A DNA stretch of 64,000 nt from NCBI GenBank assembly GCA_013112715.1, contig JABFGB010000017.1, positions 1 through 64,000 of the forward strand, read 5' to 3'. The notes under the pieces are model-generated. The model was not told the DNA's origin. It ran no database searches and worked only from the letters and a program-made list of their open reading frames with translations. Of this stretch, positions 25,101 through 33,754 are shown one piece after another. Numbering within the stretch: position 1 is the stretch's first letter; each line of letters starts with the position of its first letter. This DNA comes from Chloroflexota bacterium (GTDB taxonomy: Bacteria; Chloroflexota; Anaerolineae; Aggregatilineales; J027). Position numbers and translations under genes: made by a program.

Positions 25101-26606
25101 TTATGCTTGACCCCAACGGCGGGCCAATTCCACAAATAAACGTACTCCATAACCGGTCGCGCCTTTGGGTAGATAAGGGCTGCTGTCTTTGGCATCCATT
25201 CCCATCCCGGCCATATCAATATGTGCCCACGCGGGATAGGATACAAAATGATTAAGAAAGGCGGCAGCGGTACATGCACCCCCAAAGCGTCCCCCGCTGT
25301 TTTTGATGTCGGCAGTATTGGATTCGATCAGTTTGTCATATTCGGGAAACAAGGGCATGGGCCAGACTTTTTCATTGGTGGCCTCGCCTGCCATCAGTAA
25401 CGCATCGCGCAGCACATCACTGGTAGAAAATAGCCCCGCGGCCATCCCACCTAGCGCCGTGACACAGGCGCCTGTCAGGGTTGCAATATCCACAACGGCG
25501 GTTGGCTTAAAGCGATCCGCGAACACGAGTGCATCCGCGAGAATCATGCGACCTTCCGCATCGGTACTGATGATTTCAATCGTCACCCCGTTGCTGGCAG
25601 TGATGACCTCGGAAGGGCGAAAGGCATTGCCACTAATCATGTTATCTACTGACGGCACAATGCCAATCACATGGAGAGGCAAATTCATTTCGCCGATGAC
25701 CCGCATCGCGCCAATCACTGCCGCGCCCCCTGCCATATCATTTTTCATATTTTCCATGCCCTCCGCGGTCTTGATGCTGTAGCCCCCGGTGTCAAAAGTG
25801 ACACCCTTGCCGATCAACACAAGAGTGTCCAATTCCTGAGTGCGATCCGCGTGGTGTTCCAAAATAATGAAACGCGGCGGGGTATCACTGCCCTGCGAAA
25901 CGGACAATAATGCCCCCATTTTTAAGGCTTCCATCTGGGCCTGTTCCAAAATCGTTACCTTGAGACCCACCTCGGCGGCGACCTGTTTGGCAACCTCCGC
26001 CATGTGAATCGGAGTGCAGAAATTCGGCGGCATATTGACCAAATCGCGGGCAATCCTGACCCCGCTGGCAATGGCCTGACCGGAATGAACACCCGCCTCG
26101 GCAGACGCTAGATCAGTCTCATTGAGGACAACCAATGAAAGGGTTTTGGGAAAGGCTTCCGGTGCTTCTTTAGATTTCTGCTGATAATATCCATAGAGGG
26201 CCATGAAGCTCGCTTCGGTAATCGCTTCGGCGGCGGTTTCGATGTTCAAGCCACCCGCTCCCGCGCCATGAGTCACACTGGCGACGTGGTTCACTTTGAG
26301 GTCACGCGCCTTTTGAATGGTAGAAGCGGCGGCACGGCGCACGGTCTCGACTTTGAACTTTTCACGATCTCCCAATCCAACCAATATCACCCGGTGGGCT
26401 GGAATCACCCTGCGAGGATAAAGTACCGTTACTTGCCCTGCCTTGCCAGAAAAATCACCTGCCGAAACTAGGTCTTGAATCGCGCCACCGAGGGCCTCAT
26501 CTACGGCACGAGTCGCCCCACTCAATTCCGAATTTTCAAAAAGGTTTACGATGATGGCATCGGCCTCAATTGATTGCAGATTACCGACAACGGCTTTTAC
26601 TTCCAT
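25101..26606 (-). CDS. pepA: leucyl aminopeptidase (M17)
   Basis: 501 aa. The N-terminal macro-like domain (1-170) is followed by the M17 catalytic domain with the family signature STDAEGRMILADAL. GKGVTFDTGGYSIK and MKNDMAGGAAVIGAM supply metal ligands and the catalytic Lys region. It removes N-terminal residues from peptides, using two metal ions. In other bacteria PepA also binds DNA as an accessory factor in site-specific recombination; a tyrosine recombinase lies 1.1 kb away, but a link is only speculative. Confidence 0.95.
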   Translation of the reverse strand: MEVKAVVGNLQSIEADAIIVNLFENSELSGATRAVDEALGGAIQDLVSAGDFSGKAGQVTVLYPRRVIPAHRVILVGLGDREKFKVETVRRAAASTIQKARDLKVNHVASVTHGAGAGGLNIETAAEAITEASFMALYGYYQQKSKEAPEAFPKTLSLVVLNETDLASAEAGVHSGQAIASGVRIARDLVNMPPNFCTPIHMAEVAKQVAAEVGLKVTILEQAQMEALKMGALLSVSQGSDTPPRFIILEHHADRTQELDTLVLIGKGVTFDTGGYSIKTAEGMENMKNDMAGGAAVIGAMRVIGEMNLPLHVIGIVPSVDNMISGNAFRPSEVITASNGVTIEIISTDAEGRMILADALVFADRFKPTAVVDIATLTGACVTALGGMAAGLFSTSDVLRDALLMAGEATNEKVWPMPLFPEYDKLIESNTADIKNSGGRFGGACTAAAFLNHFVSYPAWAHIDMAGMGMDAKDSSPYLPKGATGYGVRLFVELARRWGQA

Positions 26607-26724
26607 AACACTATCTCCAATACATGGTTATAGTTCAAAAATTTATCATGCGGCCTAATTGTAGATGCTTTTGGATTTTGGTGGTACAGTTTCGCAGGTC
26701 GTTTTTAGATGGAAACATGATATT

Positions 26725-27624
26725 ATGCGCGTGAGTTTTAGTCCCGGTTACTCTGCTCCCTTGCCCGAACGTCATCCTTTCCCAATGAGCAAATTCGTCG
26801 CTCTTCATCAGATTCTGCTGCGCGAGGGGTTGGTTAGACCAGAGGAGGTTATTGAACCCTACGAGGCTGAATGGGAAGACTTGCTGCGTGTCCACACCTA
26901 TGAATATCTCAACAGCCTCAAAAATGGCACACTCGACCCAACAGAGGAACGCAAACTAGGGTTGCCATGGTCAAAAGGATTGGTCAGACGTTCACGCTTG
27001 GCGGCACAAGGCAGCATCAACGCTGCGTTTATGGCTTTAGAAGATGGTATCGCAGCCAATTTAGCAGGTGGCACACACCATGCGTTTCCCGATCATGGTG
27101 AAGGATTTTGTGTATTAAATGATGTCGCTATCGCCATTCGTCGTCTTGCCCACGAGCAAATTATCAAACGCGCCCTTGTAATTGACCTCGATGTTCATCA
27201 AGGGAATGGGACAGCCGGTATCTTTTCCAATGACCCAACCGCCTATACTTTTTCGATGCACGGCGCACGCAACTATCCCTTTCATAAAACACCTTCATCG
27301 CATGACGTTGAACTGCCCGACGGAGCTAATGACGATTACTATCTCAGCACCCTAGCGACGCATCTCCCGTTGGCGTTGCGCGAATCTCAGCCCGACCTCG
27401 TGTTTTATCTGGGTGGGGTTGACCCAATGGCTGGGGATCGTTTTGGACGCTTATCTTTGACACGGGATGGCCTGCATAAACGGGATTGCTATGTACTGCA
27501 AACCCTGCATCGTCTTGGAATACCTGCCGTATTGACCCTTTCTGGGGGGTATGCCAAGACACCGGAGATGACGGCTGATTTGCACGCGATTACCCACCGC
27601 GAAGCCCGTCGGATTTACGGCTAA
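26725..27624 (+). CDS. histone deacetylase-family (class II-like) deacetylase
   Basis: 299 aa from ATG at 26725 (MRVSFSPGYSAPLPERHPFP); the ribosome site is weak and an upstream ATG at 26665 would add an unlikely leader. The fold markers are GGTHHAFPDHGEGFCVLND (active-site His pair), VIDLDVHQGNGTAGIF (zinc ligands Asp and His), GVDPMAGDRFGRLSLT (second Asp ligand) and LSGGYA. Bacterial members remove acetyl groups from polyamines, acetoin-related or small amide substrates. The window also encodes putrescine synthesis (aguA/aguB), which makes acetylpolyamines a reasonable guess only. Confidence 0.9.
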   Translation: MRVSFSPGYSAPLPERHPFPMSKFVALHQILLREGLVRPEEVIEPYEAEWEDLLRVHTYEYLNSLKNGTLDPTEERKLGLPWSKGLVRRSRLAAQGSINAAFMALEDGIAANLAGGTHHAFPDHGEGFCVLNDVAIAIRRLAHEQIIKRALVIDLDVHQGNGTAGIFSNDPTAYTFSMHGARNYPFHKTPSSHDVELPDGANDDYYLSTLATHLPLALRESQPDLVFYLGGVDPMAGDRFGRLSLTRDGLHKRDCYVLQTLHRLGIPAVLTLSGGYAKTPEMTADLHAITHREARRIYG

Positions 27625-27689
27625 TTTTGCATTCTATTCAAAAAAACGGTATGGTTATCCTAAGATGATCTCTGGCTTTCGGATGGCTG

Positions 27690-28700
27690 ATGCAACTCCT
27701 AACAAAGGTCAGAGATCGTTTCCCCACTGTGAGAGGCATATCATCATTGGAATCATCCCTTGCGCCTTTGGCCTATTCGCTTCCCCTTGACCAAAATCCA
27801 GCAGCGGTCTATTTAGCGAGCCTAAATACCGAACAGGGGCGGCGTACCATGCTGCAAGCGCTTAACACCATTGCGGATATTTTGAGTGGTGGACAAGCTG
27901 ATGCGCTTACCTGTGATTGGGGGGCGGTGCGCTATCAGCATGTGATGGCGGTGCGTGCCCAACTCGCGGTGCGTTATAAGCCGGGGACGGTCAATAAGAT
28001 GCTCTCAGCGTTGCGGGGTGTCCTCAAAGCCGCCAAAAATCTAGGTCAGATGCCCCCTGATGCCTACAGCAATGCGGTAGATATTCGGGGCATCAAAAAT
28101 GCGACCCTTCCGGCAGGCCGTGAGCTTTCGGCAGGTGAAATCGGTGTATTATTGATGACCTGTGGACAAGATAATTCACCCGCTGGGGTTCGGGATGCTG
28201 CGCTGATTGCCGTTTTATATGGGGCAGGTCTGCGCCGCGCCGAGATTGTCGAATTGAATCTGGCCGATTATGTGCCCGACACAGGCAAATTAGTGGTGCA
28301 GGGTAAGGGTCAAAAAGAAAGAATTGCATGGCTGAATGACAGGGCAAACGCGGCGTTATCGGAATGGCTGACGGTGCGGGGGGATGAGGACGGCCCATTA
28401 TTTTGGCACATCAACAAAGCCGATAAATTGGTCAATCGGCGTTTGACGACCCAAGCGATTTTCCATATTTTACGCAAGCGTGGTGATGAAGCAGGTCTGC
28501 GCGACTTTAGCCCGCATGACCTCCGTCGCACGTTTGTTAGCGATCTATTGGATGCAGGCGCGGATATTGCGACAGTCGCCCGGATGGCAGGTCACGCCAA
28601 TATCCAAACCACCGCCCGTTATGACCGCCGCCCCGAAGAAACCAAACGTCGTGCCGCCGGATTGTTGCATATCCCCTACCACAAAAAACGCCCCGACTAG
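27690..28700 (+). CDS. site-specific tyrosine recombinase (XerC/D-like, catalytic set complete)
   Basis: 336 aa. The N-terminal core-binding domain (about 40-135) includes YKPGTVNKMLSALRGVLKAA. The catalytic domain has Arg-I in GAGLRRAEIVEL, Lys in GKGQKER, His and Arg-II in SPHDLRRTF, His in AGHANIQTT and the nucleophile Tyr in ARYDRRPEE. All catalytic residues are present, in contrast to the gene at 1796. The family includes dimer-resolution enzymes and integrases. No phage or integron cassette genes flank it; an imperfect dyad lies just downstream (28712-28754). Confidence 0.9.
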   Translation: MQLLTKVRDRFPTVRGISSLESSLAPLAYSLPLDQNPAAVYLASLNTEQGRRTMLQALNTIADILSGGQADALTCDWGAVRYQHVMAVRAQLAVRYKPGTVNKMLSALRGVLKAAKNLGQMPPDAYSNAVDIRGIKNATLPAGRELSAGEIGVLLMTCGQDNSPAGVRDAALIAVLYGAGLRRAEIVELNLADYVPDTGKLVVQGKGQKERIAWLNDRANAALSEWLTVRGDEDGPLFWHINKADKLVNRRLTTQAIFHILRKRGDEAGLRDFSPHDLRRTFVSDLLDAGADIATVARMAGHANIQTTARYDRRPEETKRRAAGLLHIPYHKKRPD

Positions 28701-28711
28701 ACCGCATTTAG

Positions 28712-28754
28712 CAGGCGTAGACAACTCACCTGTGGCTGAATGAGTTACTGCCTG
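28712..28754. repeat. imperfect inverted repeat after the recombinase gene
   Basis: AACTCA (28723-28728) pairs with TGAGTT (28741-28746), and the outer CAGGC (28712-28716) pairs with GCCTG (28750-28754). There is no T run, so it could be a weak terminator or a protein-binding dyad. Confidence 0.45.
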
Positions 28755-28800
28755 TTAAGATTGGCGACGTTTTCCTATCTCATGCAATATCTGAAATGCT

Positions 28801-31374
28801 ATGCCCAAAAAACTGACGACTCTCACCTTTTTCTTTATTTTATTGGGTCACTATATCCCACAGACTGCTAGGTTAGCCTATGCCGCTGAAGTGACCGGCC
28901 TAAGCACAATAGCGTTTTTGGGGCAGACCCAAGATACCAATGCGGATGGCAAGGTTGATGGCGGCGACTCAACAGGAATTTACATCGTTCCGCAGCAAGT
29001 ACACTCCGGGGATGGTCTGCAATATATCGAGCTTACTTCGCCCTTTCAATATAATGTGCAGGCAATGGCATGGTCGCCCAACCATAATGAAATCGCTTTT
29101 ATTGCTTTTTTTCACGATCCCATCGAACAGGGAGGCCCGTCCCCAAGTGACCTCGTGGGTATTTTTATTGTCTACCCCAGTTCACATGGCGTCCTATCCA
29201 TTTTTGAAGCACCAACCGGAACACGTCTCTATAATCTTGACTGGTCTGCGGATGGACAATATTTGTTGTACACAGCCAAAAACCCCGGGGATGACGGGCA
29301 TGTTTATGTGGTCAACCGCGCCGGAGGTGAGGCGACGCGCATTACCCAACCCAATACATTTGCGAGTCTTGCCCAGTTTGTGACCCCGCCTACCGAATCC
29401 AGTGAATATCATATTTTGGTGCAATCGGGGGCGTCGGATATTTTGCGTTCGGGTCGTAAAGCTGCGGTGGAACTGCGTCGGATTGGATTTTCACCCGATC
29501 AGGGCGCGACTTATGATGAAGTGATTTCCCTTCCTGTATTTTCTCAGACTAGCGCCGAGGCTTGGCTGAGTGGTTTTTCGGTCAATCAGGATCACATTGC
29601 TTTACAGATTGCCACTGGCTCGCCCCAAACCTACGATTGGGTACTCAGTATTCAACTGGGGTCGCTGAATTGGTCGGAGAATCGCCCTAATCTGGATGTT
29701 GCCAGCCTGACCAATGCCAGCCCTACAGGATTAAATGCGGATAACATCCAATGGGGTGATGGCTTTTTGACCTACACAGTATTGCCCCATTATCCCGCAA
29801 CTGAACCCAGTTCCGGCGTCTATGTCTATGATTTCATCGCCAAGATTTCGACCCCATTAGATGCTATAAAAGGGGCTTCAGTATTGCCCTTGCTGGGTAC
29901 AGTGGATGAACGGCGCTTTCTGATTACCCAGCAAAACCGAGTATCTCTTATGGAAGACGTGACCAGCGCACCTATACCCCTTTTTGTTATAGCGGGGAAT
30001 GTCCTAGATATTCGACTTGAGCCGCCCCGCCTAAAGTTAATCACTTTTCATGCGTTTGATGTGGATACCAATGAGGACGGCATCTTAAACGACCTTGATT
30101 ATGCCAGTATCTGGGTGGTGGACGAGACAGGGAATCGGCTGTCACGGTTGACCGGGCCGGATACCTACGATATTGACCCGATTTGGGACCCCAGCGGCGA
30201 ATGGATTGCCTTTACGACGATTGTGGATAGGGATGGAGATGAAATAATTAGGTCGGATGAACGCCGGGTGATTGAGGTCATGCGTGCGGATGGCTCACAG
30301 CGTCACCGGGTATCCCCAATTGATCAAGAAACGCTCGCGCCATTTTGGAGTTTGGATGGGACCCATCTGATATTTGCAGCCCGCACATCTGCTGATCGAC
30401 CCTATGTCACCTACAGCGTACCCGTTGGATTCGATGCCGGAGTATCCGCTTTTGGAACTCTGCCGATTTGTATGGCGACCAGCACCACCGCGCTGAATGT
30501 TCGTACAGCCCCGATTGATGGCCGGGTGATTGGCGTTTTGGACACAGGCAACACCGCCCAAATCACGGGGGTAAACGGTAATCGTGAATGGCTGCGGATT
30601 AACTTTGGGGGTGATTTTGCGTGGGTCTCACGTGGTTATGTCAACATGGATTGCTCAGATGAAATTATCGGGCAATATCCAGTGGTACAAGGCAATGAAC
30701 CTGTTGAATTGAATGATGGCCCAATCGTCTTGACAACCCCCGAAACGAACAGCCGCCCTGTCGTGATTACCCCGCAGGGAATTGTGGTCGAAAATGGGGT
30801 TGGTCAGCTTGGTCTGCTCGAAAATGAATCAACTACACCTCTTGATTGGCTCTCGACAGGCGAGGTTTTTGGCTCGGTTTCCATATGGTCAGCCGAAAAT
30901 GAGGTGATTGGCTTGGTAAGTCGTGGGGACAATGAAGGAATTTTACTGCGAAGTATCCACCTAGGGTCGGGTGAGACCGTGGATACAGAGAGTTCGGCCC
31001 TGCCAGAGAACATTTCATTTTTTGAGCCGCTGGCCCCCTATTCTATTGCCGATTATTTGGCGTTGGTCGTCTATATAGATTCGGATCATGATGGCACGAT
31101 TGAGCCGTCCCCAACGCTGTTGGATGTGCAAAGCGATCAACGAGTGATTCTGGAGTTTAATGTGCGTAATGGAACAACGCGCCAATTGTCGGCATCCGAC
31201 CAAAGCGCATGGTCGCCAAATCTGGAAGTGAATGGAACGCGGTTGGTTTATTCCAATTATATTGAGGGGGAGAAAGTTCGGATTGGATGGCTGTCGTTAA
31301 CAGAAGAGCCGCCGATCTTTTTTCCCCTAACACCAGATACGCTATCCGCTTTTAATCCACGCTGGCAACCATGA
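28801..31374 (+). CDS. secreted PD40/TolB-like propeller protein with SH3 domain
   Basis: 857 aa with a signal peptide (TTLTFFFILLGHYIP ... AYA). Propeller blades of the PD40 type are frequent: VQAMAWSPNHNEIAFIAF, LYNLDWSADGQYLLYTA, DPIWDPSGEWIAFTT and APFWSLDGTHLIFAA. An SH3b domain sits near residues 560-620 (TTALNVRTAPIDGRVIGVLD ... WLRINFGGDFAWVSRGYV). Acidic Asn/Asp loops such as DTNADGKVDGGD, DTNEDGILNDLD and DSDHDGTIEP look like calcium-binding turns. A surface or periplasm-equivalent binding role is likely. The next gene starts one base after its stop, so it is cotranscribed with the membrane glycosyltransferase. Confidence 0.8.
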   Translation: MPKKLTTLTFFFILLGHYIPQTARLAYAAEVTGLSTIAFLGQTQDTNADGKVDGGDSTGIYIVPQQVHSGDGLQYIELTSPFQYNVQAMAWSPNHNEIAFIAFFHDPIEQGGPSPSDLVGIFIVYPSSHGVLSIFEAPTGTRLYNLDWSADGQYLLYTAKNPGDDGHVYVVNRAGGEATRITQPNTFASLAQFVTPPTESSEYHILVQSGASDILRSGRKAAVELRRIGFSPDQGATYDEVISLPVFSQTSAEAWLSGFSVNQDHIALQIATGSPQTYDWVLSIQLGSLNWSENRPNLDVASLTNASPTGLNADNIQWGDGFLTYTVLPHYPATEPSSGVYVYDFIAKISTPLDAIKGASVLPLLGTVDERRFLITQQNRVSLMEDVTSAPIPLFVIAGNVLDIRLEPPRLKLITFHAFDVDTNEDGILNDLDYASIWVVDETGNRLSRLTGPDTYDIDPIWDPSGEWIAFTTIVDRDGDEIIRSDERRVIEVMRADGSQRHRVSPIDQETLAPFWSLDGTHLIFAARTSADRPYVTYSVPVGFDAGVSAFGTLPICMATSTTALNVRTAPIDGRVIGVLDTGNTAQITGVNGNREWLRINFGGDFAWVSRGYVNMDCSDEIIGQYPVVQGNEPVELNDGPIVLTTPETNSRPVVITPQGIVVENGVGQLGLLENESTTPLDWLSTGEVFGSVSIWSAENEVIGLVSRGDNEGILLRSIHLGSGETVDTESSALPENISFFEPLAPYSIADYLALVVYIDSDHDGTIEPSPTLLDVQSDQRVILEFNVRNGTTRQLSASDQSAWSPNLEVNGTRLVYSNYIEGEKVRIGWLSLTEEPPIFFPLTPDTLSAFNPRWQP

Positions 31375-31375
31375 G

Positions 31376-33457
31376 ATGATACACATTTTCACGCAACTGA
31401 TTCAGCGACATTTTCGGGCGATGTTGCTGCAAAGTAGCCTAATGACTCGCTCGCTGCCCAAGATTGTAACAGGGGGTTTGGGTGGCCTCTATCTCATTGG
31501 GCTGCTCGGCGTGGTGGAATTGAGCCAACGCCCAATCTGGCTTATCGCTGGACTCCTATTCGGCTTGCAGCCACTGGTGATTTATGTCAAGCAGCGCAGG
31601 ATACACAACGCATTCATCGAGAGCCTTGCCCCGTTGAGCATCGTGTATTTAATGGCAGGGGTGCGGGTGCTGTTAGCCGTCAGTGAACGTCTGCAACATC
31701 ATACCACTGACTCATTGACTGTGCCGGAGCCGTGGGGACAACGCCTCGATTTAAATGTCGCTATGCTCATCTGCGGGGTATGGGTATTATTGGCCCAACT
31801 ACCTCTAACTGCGCAAGCATTCGGCAAATCCCAAAAATGGTTGTGGCAAGCGGCGGCAATAATGCTCTTTGCGGTATCAGTTTTATGGGCTGGACGGGTC
31901 TACTTGACCATTCGGGCACATGGAGCAACGGCCAGCGATCCCTTTGCCTATATCCAGATGGCGGTAGATTTCGGCGACCATCAAACGCCGCGCCATACCT
32001 TTGACCTTACCCCGTTTGCTGCCAGTCACGATTTGCCGCTAGGCCCATTAGCGCATGTTGGCTATTTATCGCCTGACCCAAAGACCGGAAAATCCGCGAC
32101 GGTCTGGCCGGTGGGGTATTCCGTGTTGATGGGGTTGGGGTATATGGTTGGTGGCGAGTCTGTGTTGTATCTGTTTACGCCACTAATGGGTGTTTTGACC
32201 CTATGGGTCACGGCCCTGTTCTGCAATGAAATCTTGTGTCGCTGGCCTGTCGAAAAGCGTTGGTTGGTGGCAGGCGTCGCGGCGATTGTGCTGGCAACTT
32301 CCTTTCAGCAAACTGAACGCCTTGTCGTGCCGATGGCCGATATTCCCGCACAAGTTTTCACCGTTTTGGCGTTTGTATTGGCTTTCCGTGCCTTACGTGG
32401 TCGAACCGTCCTCTTTGCGGCGCTCGCTGGTATCTGTCTTGGGATCGCTTTTGCCGTGCGTTATACCCAAGTATTGATTGGCCTTGCCCTGCTCTTGCTA
32501 TTCGTTTTGGATTATTGGGAGACCCGTTCCAGACGAAAACTGCTCGAGTCCGTTTTGTGGTTCGGTGGAATGGCGGCATTAACGGCGCTACCGGTGCTAT
32601 GGTATCACAACACCGCGTTCGGCGGCCCATTCGAGGTGGGGTCAAAAGAATTGGGCCTGTTTCATATCCGCTACGTCCCCGATACCGCCGAAGCGATGCT
32701 GCGTGCCCTGCTGACGGGTCGTGAATTTTATTACCTATCGCCGTTCTTGTTATGGGGCGTGGTGCGTCTATGGATCAGTTTTCGTCGGGAGACAGTTATC
32801 CTTTTGGTTTGGGGAGTAGTCATTACCATTTTCCATCTCTTCTATGCAGCACTGCGTCTGCGAGATTTGCTCCCGCAATTCCCAATACTGGTTTTAATCG
32901 CTGGGGTTGGAATTATAGATATGCTCTATCAGGCGGCGCGGGTATCAAAATATCAGACATTCGGCAGAGTCGCAGTAGCCTTTGGCATTATCACGCTGTT
33001 TTGGCTGCGAACCGATGCCGCGATTCGTTTGGCGATTATCCCATCCTTCAATACCTTTGGGTTATTGACGGCTGAACAGCGAGATGCCCTTGATAAGTTG
33101 GAAGCGAATACCCCACCTGATGCGATTGTCGCCGTCTCATTAAATAGTGGGCCAGTCAGTCTTTATGCCCATCGAGAAACCGTGCGGCCCTATGAGTGGT
33201 CAGAGGCAGAATGGCTCAAATTTGTTCGGGTCGCTCTGGAATCTGGCTATCCGGTCTATCTCTTACGGGACGGGTATGAAATGGAGCCGCCATTGGAATT
33301 GACCCAATCGCGTTATGATGCCACCCTCATCGGGACATTTTTCCTACCCTATTTTTATCCCGGTGCAGGTTCGATTAATCAACAGGTCGAGTTATATCGG
33401 ATTACACCACATCGTTTGATTGGCGATTCATTACAGGATACCCAACCCTTATCTTGA
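31376..33457 (+). CDS. PMT/ArnT-like membrane glycosyltransferase (GT39/GT83-type)
   Basis: 693 aa with about 11-13 predicted membrane helices. After the first helices comes a loop with an acidic motif (ASDPFAYIQMAVDF) in the position of the catalytic Asp of GT-C enzymes, then HTFDLTPFA. The C-terminal soluble part (about 570-693) resembles the extracytoplasmic domain of such enzymes. It would transfer a sugar from a polyprenyl-phosphate donor to protein or glycan outside the membrane. The start ATG is one base after the preceding stop, and its own stop overlaps the -35 of the next promoter. Confidence 0.75.
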   Translation: MIHIFTQLIQRHFRAMLLQSSLMTRSLPKIVTGGLGGLYLIGLLGVVELSQRPIWLIAGLLFGLQPLVIYVKQRRIHNAFIESLAPLSIVYLMAGVRVLLAVSERLQHHTTDSLTVPEPWGQRLDLNVAMLICGVWVLLAQLPLTAQAFGKSQKWLWQAAAIMLFAVSVLWAGRVYLTIRAHGATASDPFAYIQMAVDFGDHQTPRHTFDLTPFAASHDLPLGPLAHVGYLSPDPKTGKSATVWPVGYSVLMGLGYMVGGESVLYLFTPLMGVLTLWVTALFCNEILCRWPVEKRWLVAGVAAIVLATSFQQTERLVVPMADIPAQVFTVLAFVLAFRALRGRTVLFAALAGICLGIAFAVRYTQVLIGLALLLLFVLDYWETRSRRKLLESVLWFGGMAALTALPVLWYHNTAFGGPFEVGSKELGLFHIRYVPDTAEAMLRALLTGREFYYLSPFLLWGVVRLWISFRRETVILLVWGVVITIFHLFYAALRLRDLLPQFPILVLIAGVGIIDMLYQAARVSKYQTFGRVAVAFGIITLFWLRTDAAIRLAIIPSFNTFGLLTAEQRDALDKLEANTPPDAIVAVSLNSGPVSLYAHRETVRPYEWSEAEWLKFVRVALESGYPVYLLRDGYEMEPPLELTQSRYDATLIGTFFLPYFYPGAGSINQQVELYRITPHRLIGDSLQDTQPLS

Positions 33458-33482
33458 TGGGTATCTAGCGCTCGGCTATACT
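33454..33482 (+). promoter_or_regulatory. promoter of the carbamoyltransferase operon
   Basis: TTGATG (33454-33459) and TATACT (33477-33482) are exactly 17 bases apart, 23 bases before the first start codon at 33506. The -35 overlaps the end of the upstream gene. Confidence 0.6.
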
Positions 33483-33505
33483 ACACCGGATTTATTGGAC
33501 TAGGG

Positions 33506-33751
33506 ATGTTGAGAGGTCACTTGATCGAAATTTGGCGAATCGCATGGGCGCGGTTCAACCTCATTGGAAAAATTATAGGTGAGGTACAGGGGCGAATTAT
33601 CGTCACCGTCTTTTATTTCACCATCGTCGTGCCGTTTGGCATCGGTTCCCGTTTGTTGACGGACCCCCTTCGTCGGCGTAATCCACAACCTGCTTGGTTG
33701 GACCGCCCCCCGCTTCCCGAAGGCTTAGACGCGGCACGTCAGCAAGGATAA
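33506..33751 (+). CDS. small membrane-associated protein of carbamoyltransferase clusters
   Basis: 81 aa. A polar N-terminus (IEIWRIAWARFNLIGKIIGEVQ) leads into one membrane helix (RIIVTVFYFTIVVPFGIG), then SRLLTDPLRRRNPQPAWLDR. Short proteins with this 'helix - R-x-x-x-DPL - W' layout are commonly found beside NodU-type carbamoyltransferases in surface-glycan loci; their function is not known. It ends three bases before the carbamoyltransferase start. Confidence 0.7.
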   Translation: MLRGHLIEIWRIAWARFNLIGKIIGEVQGRIIVTVFYFTIVVPFGIGSRLLTDPLRRRNPQPAWLDRPPLPEGLDAARQQG

Positions 33752-33754
33752 GGT

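Noticed and set aside
25303..25782. Plus-strand reading frame of 159 codons
   Set aside because: Antisense to pepA, whose family match is certain.
1796..28700. Prophage or integrative element between the two recombinase genes
   Set aside because: No capsid, portal, terminase, conjugation or att-like repeats were seen; the genes between are housekeeping or envelope genes.
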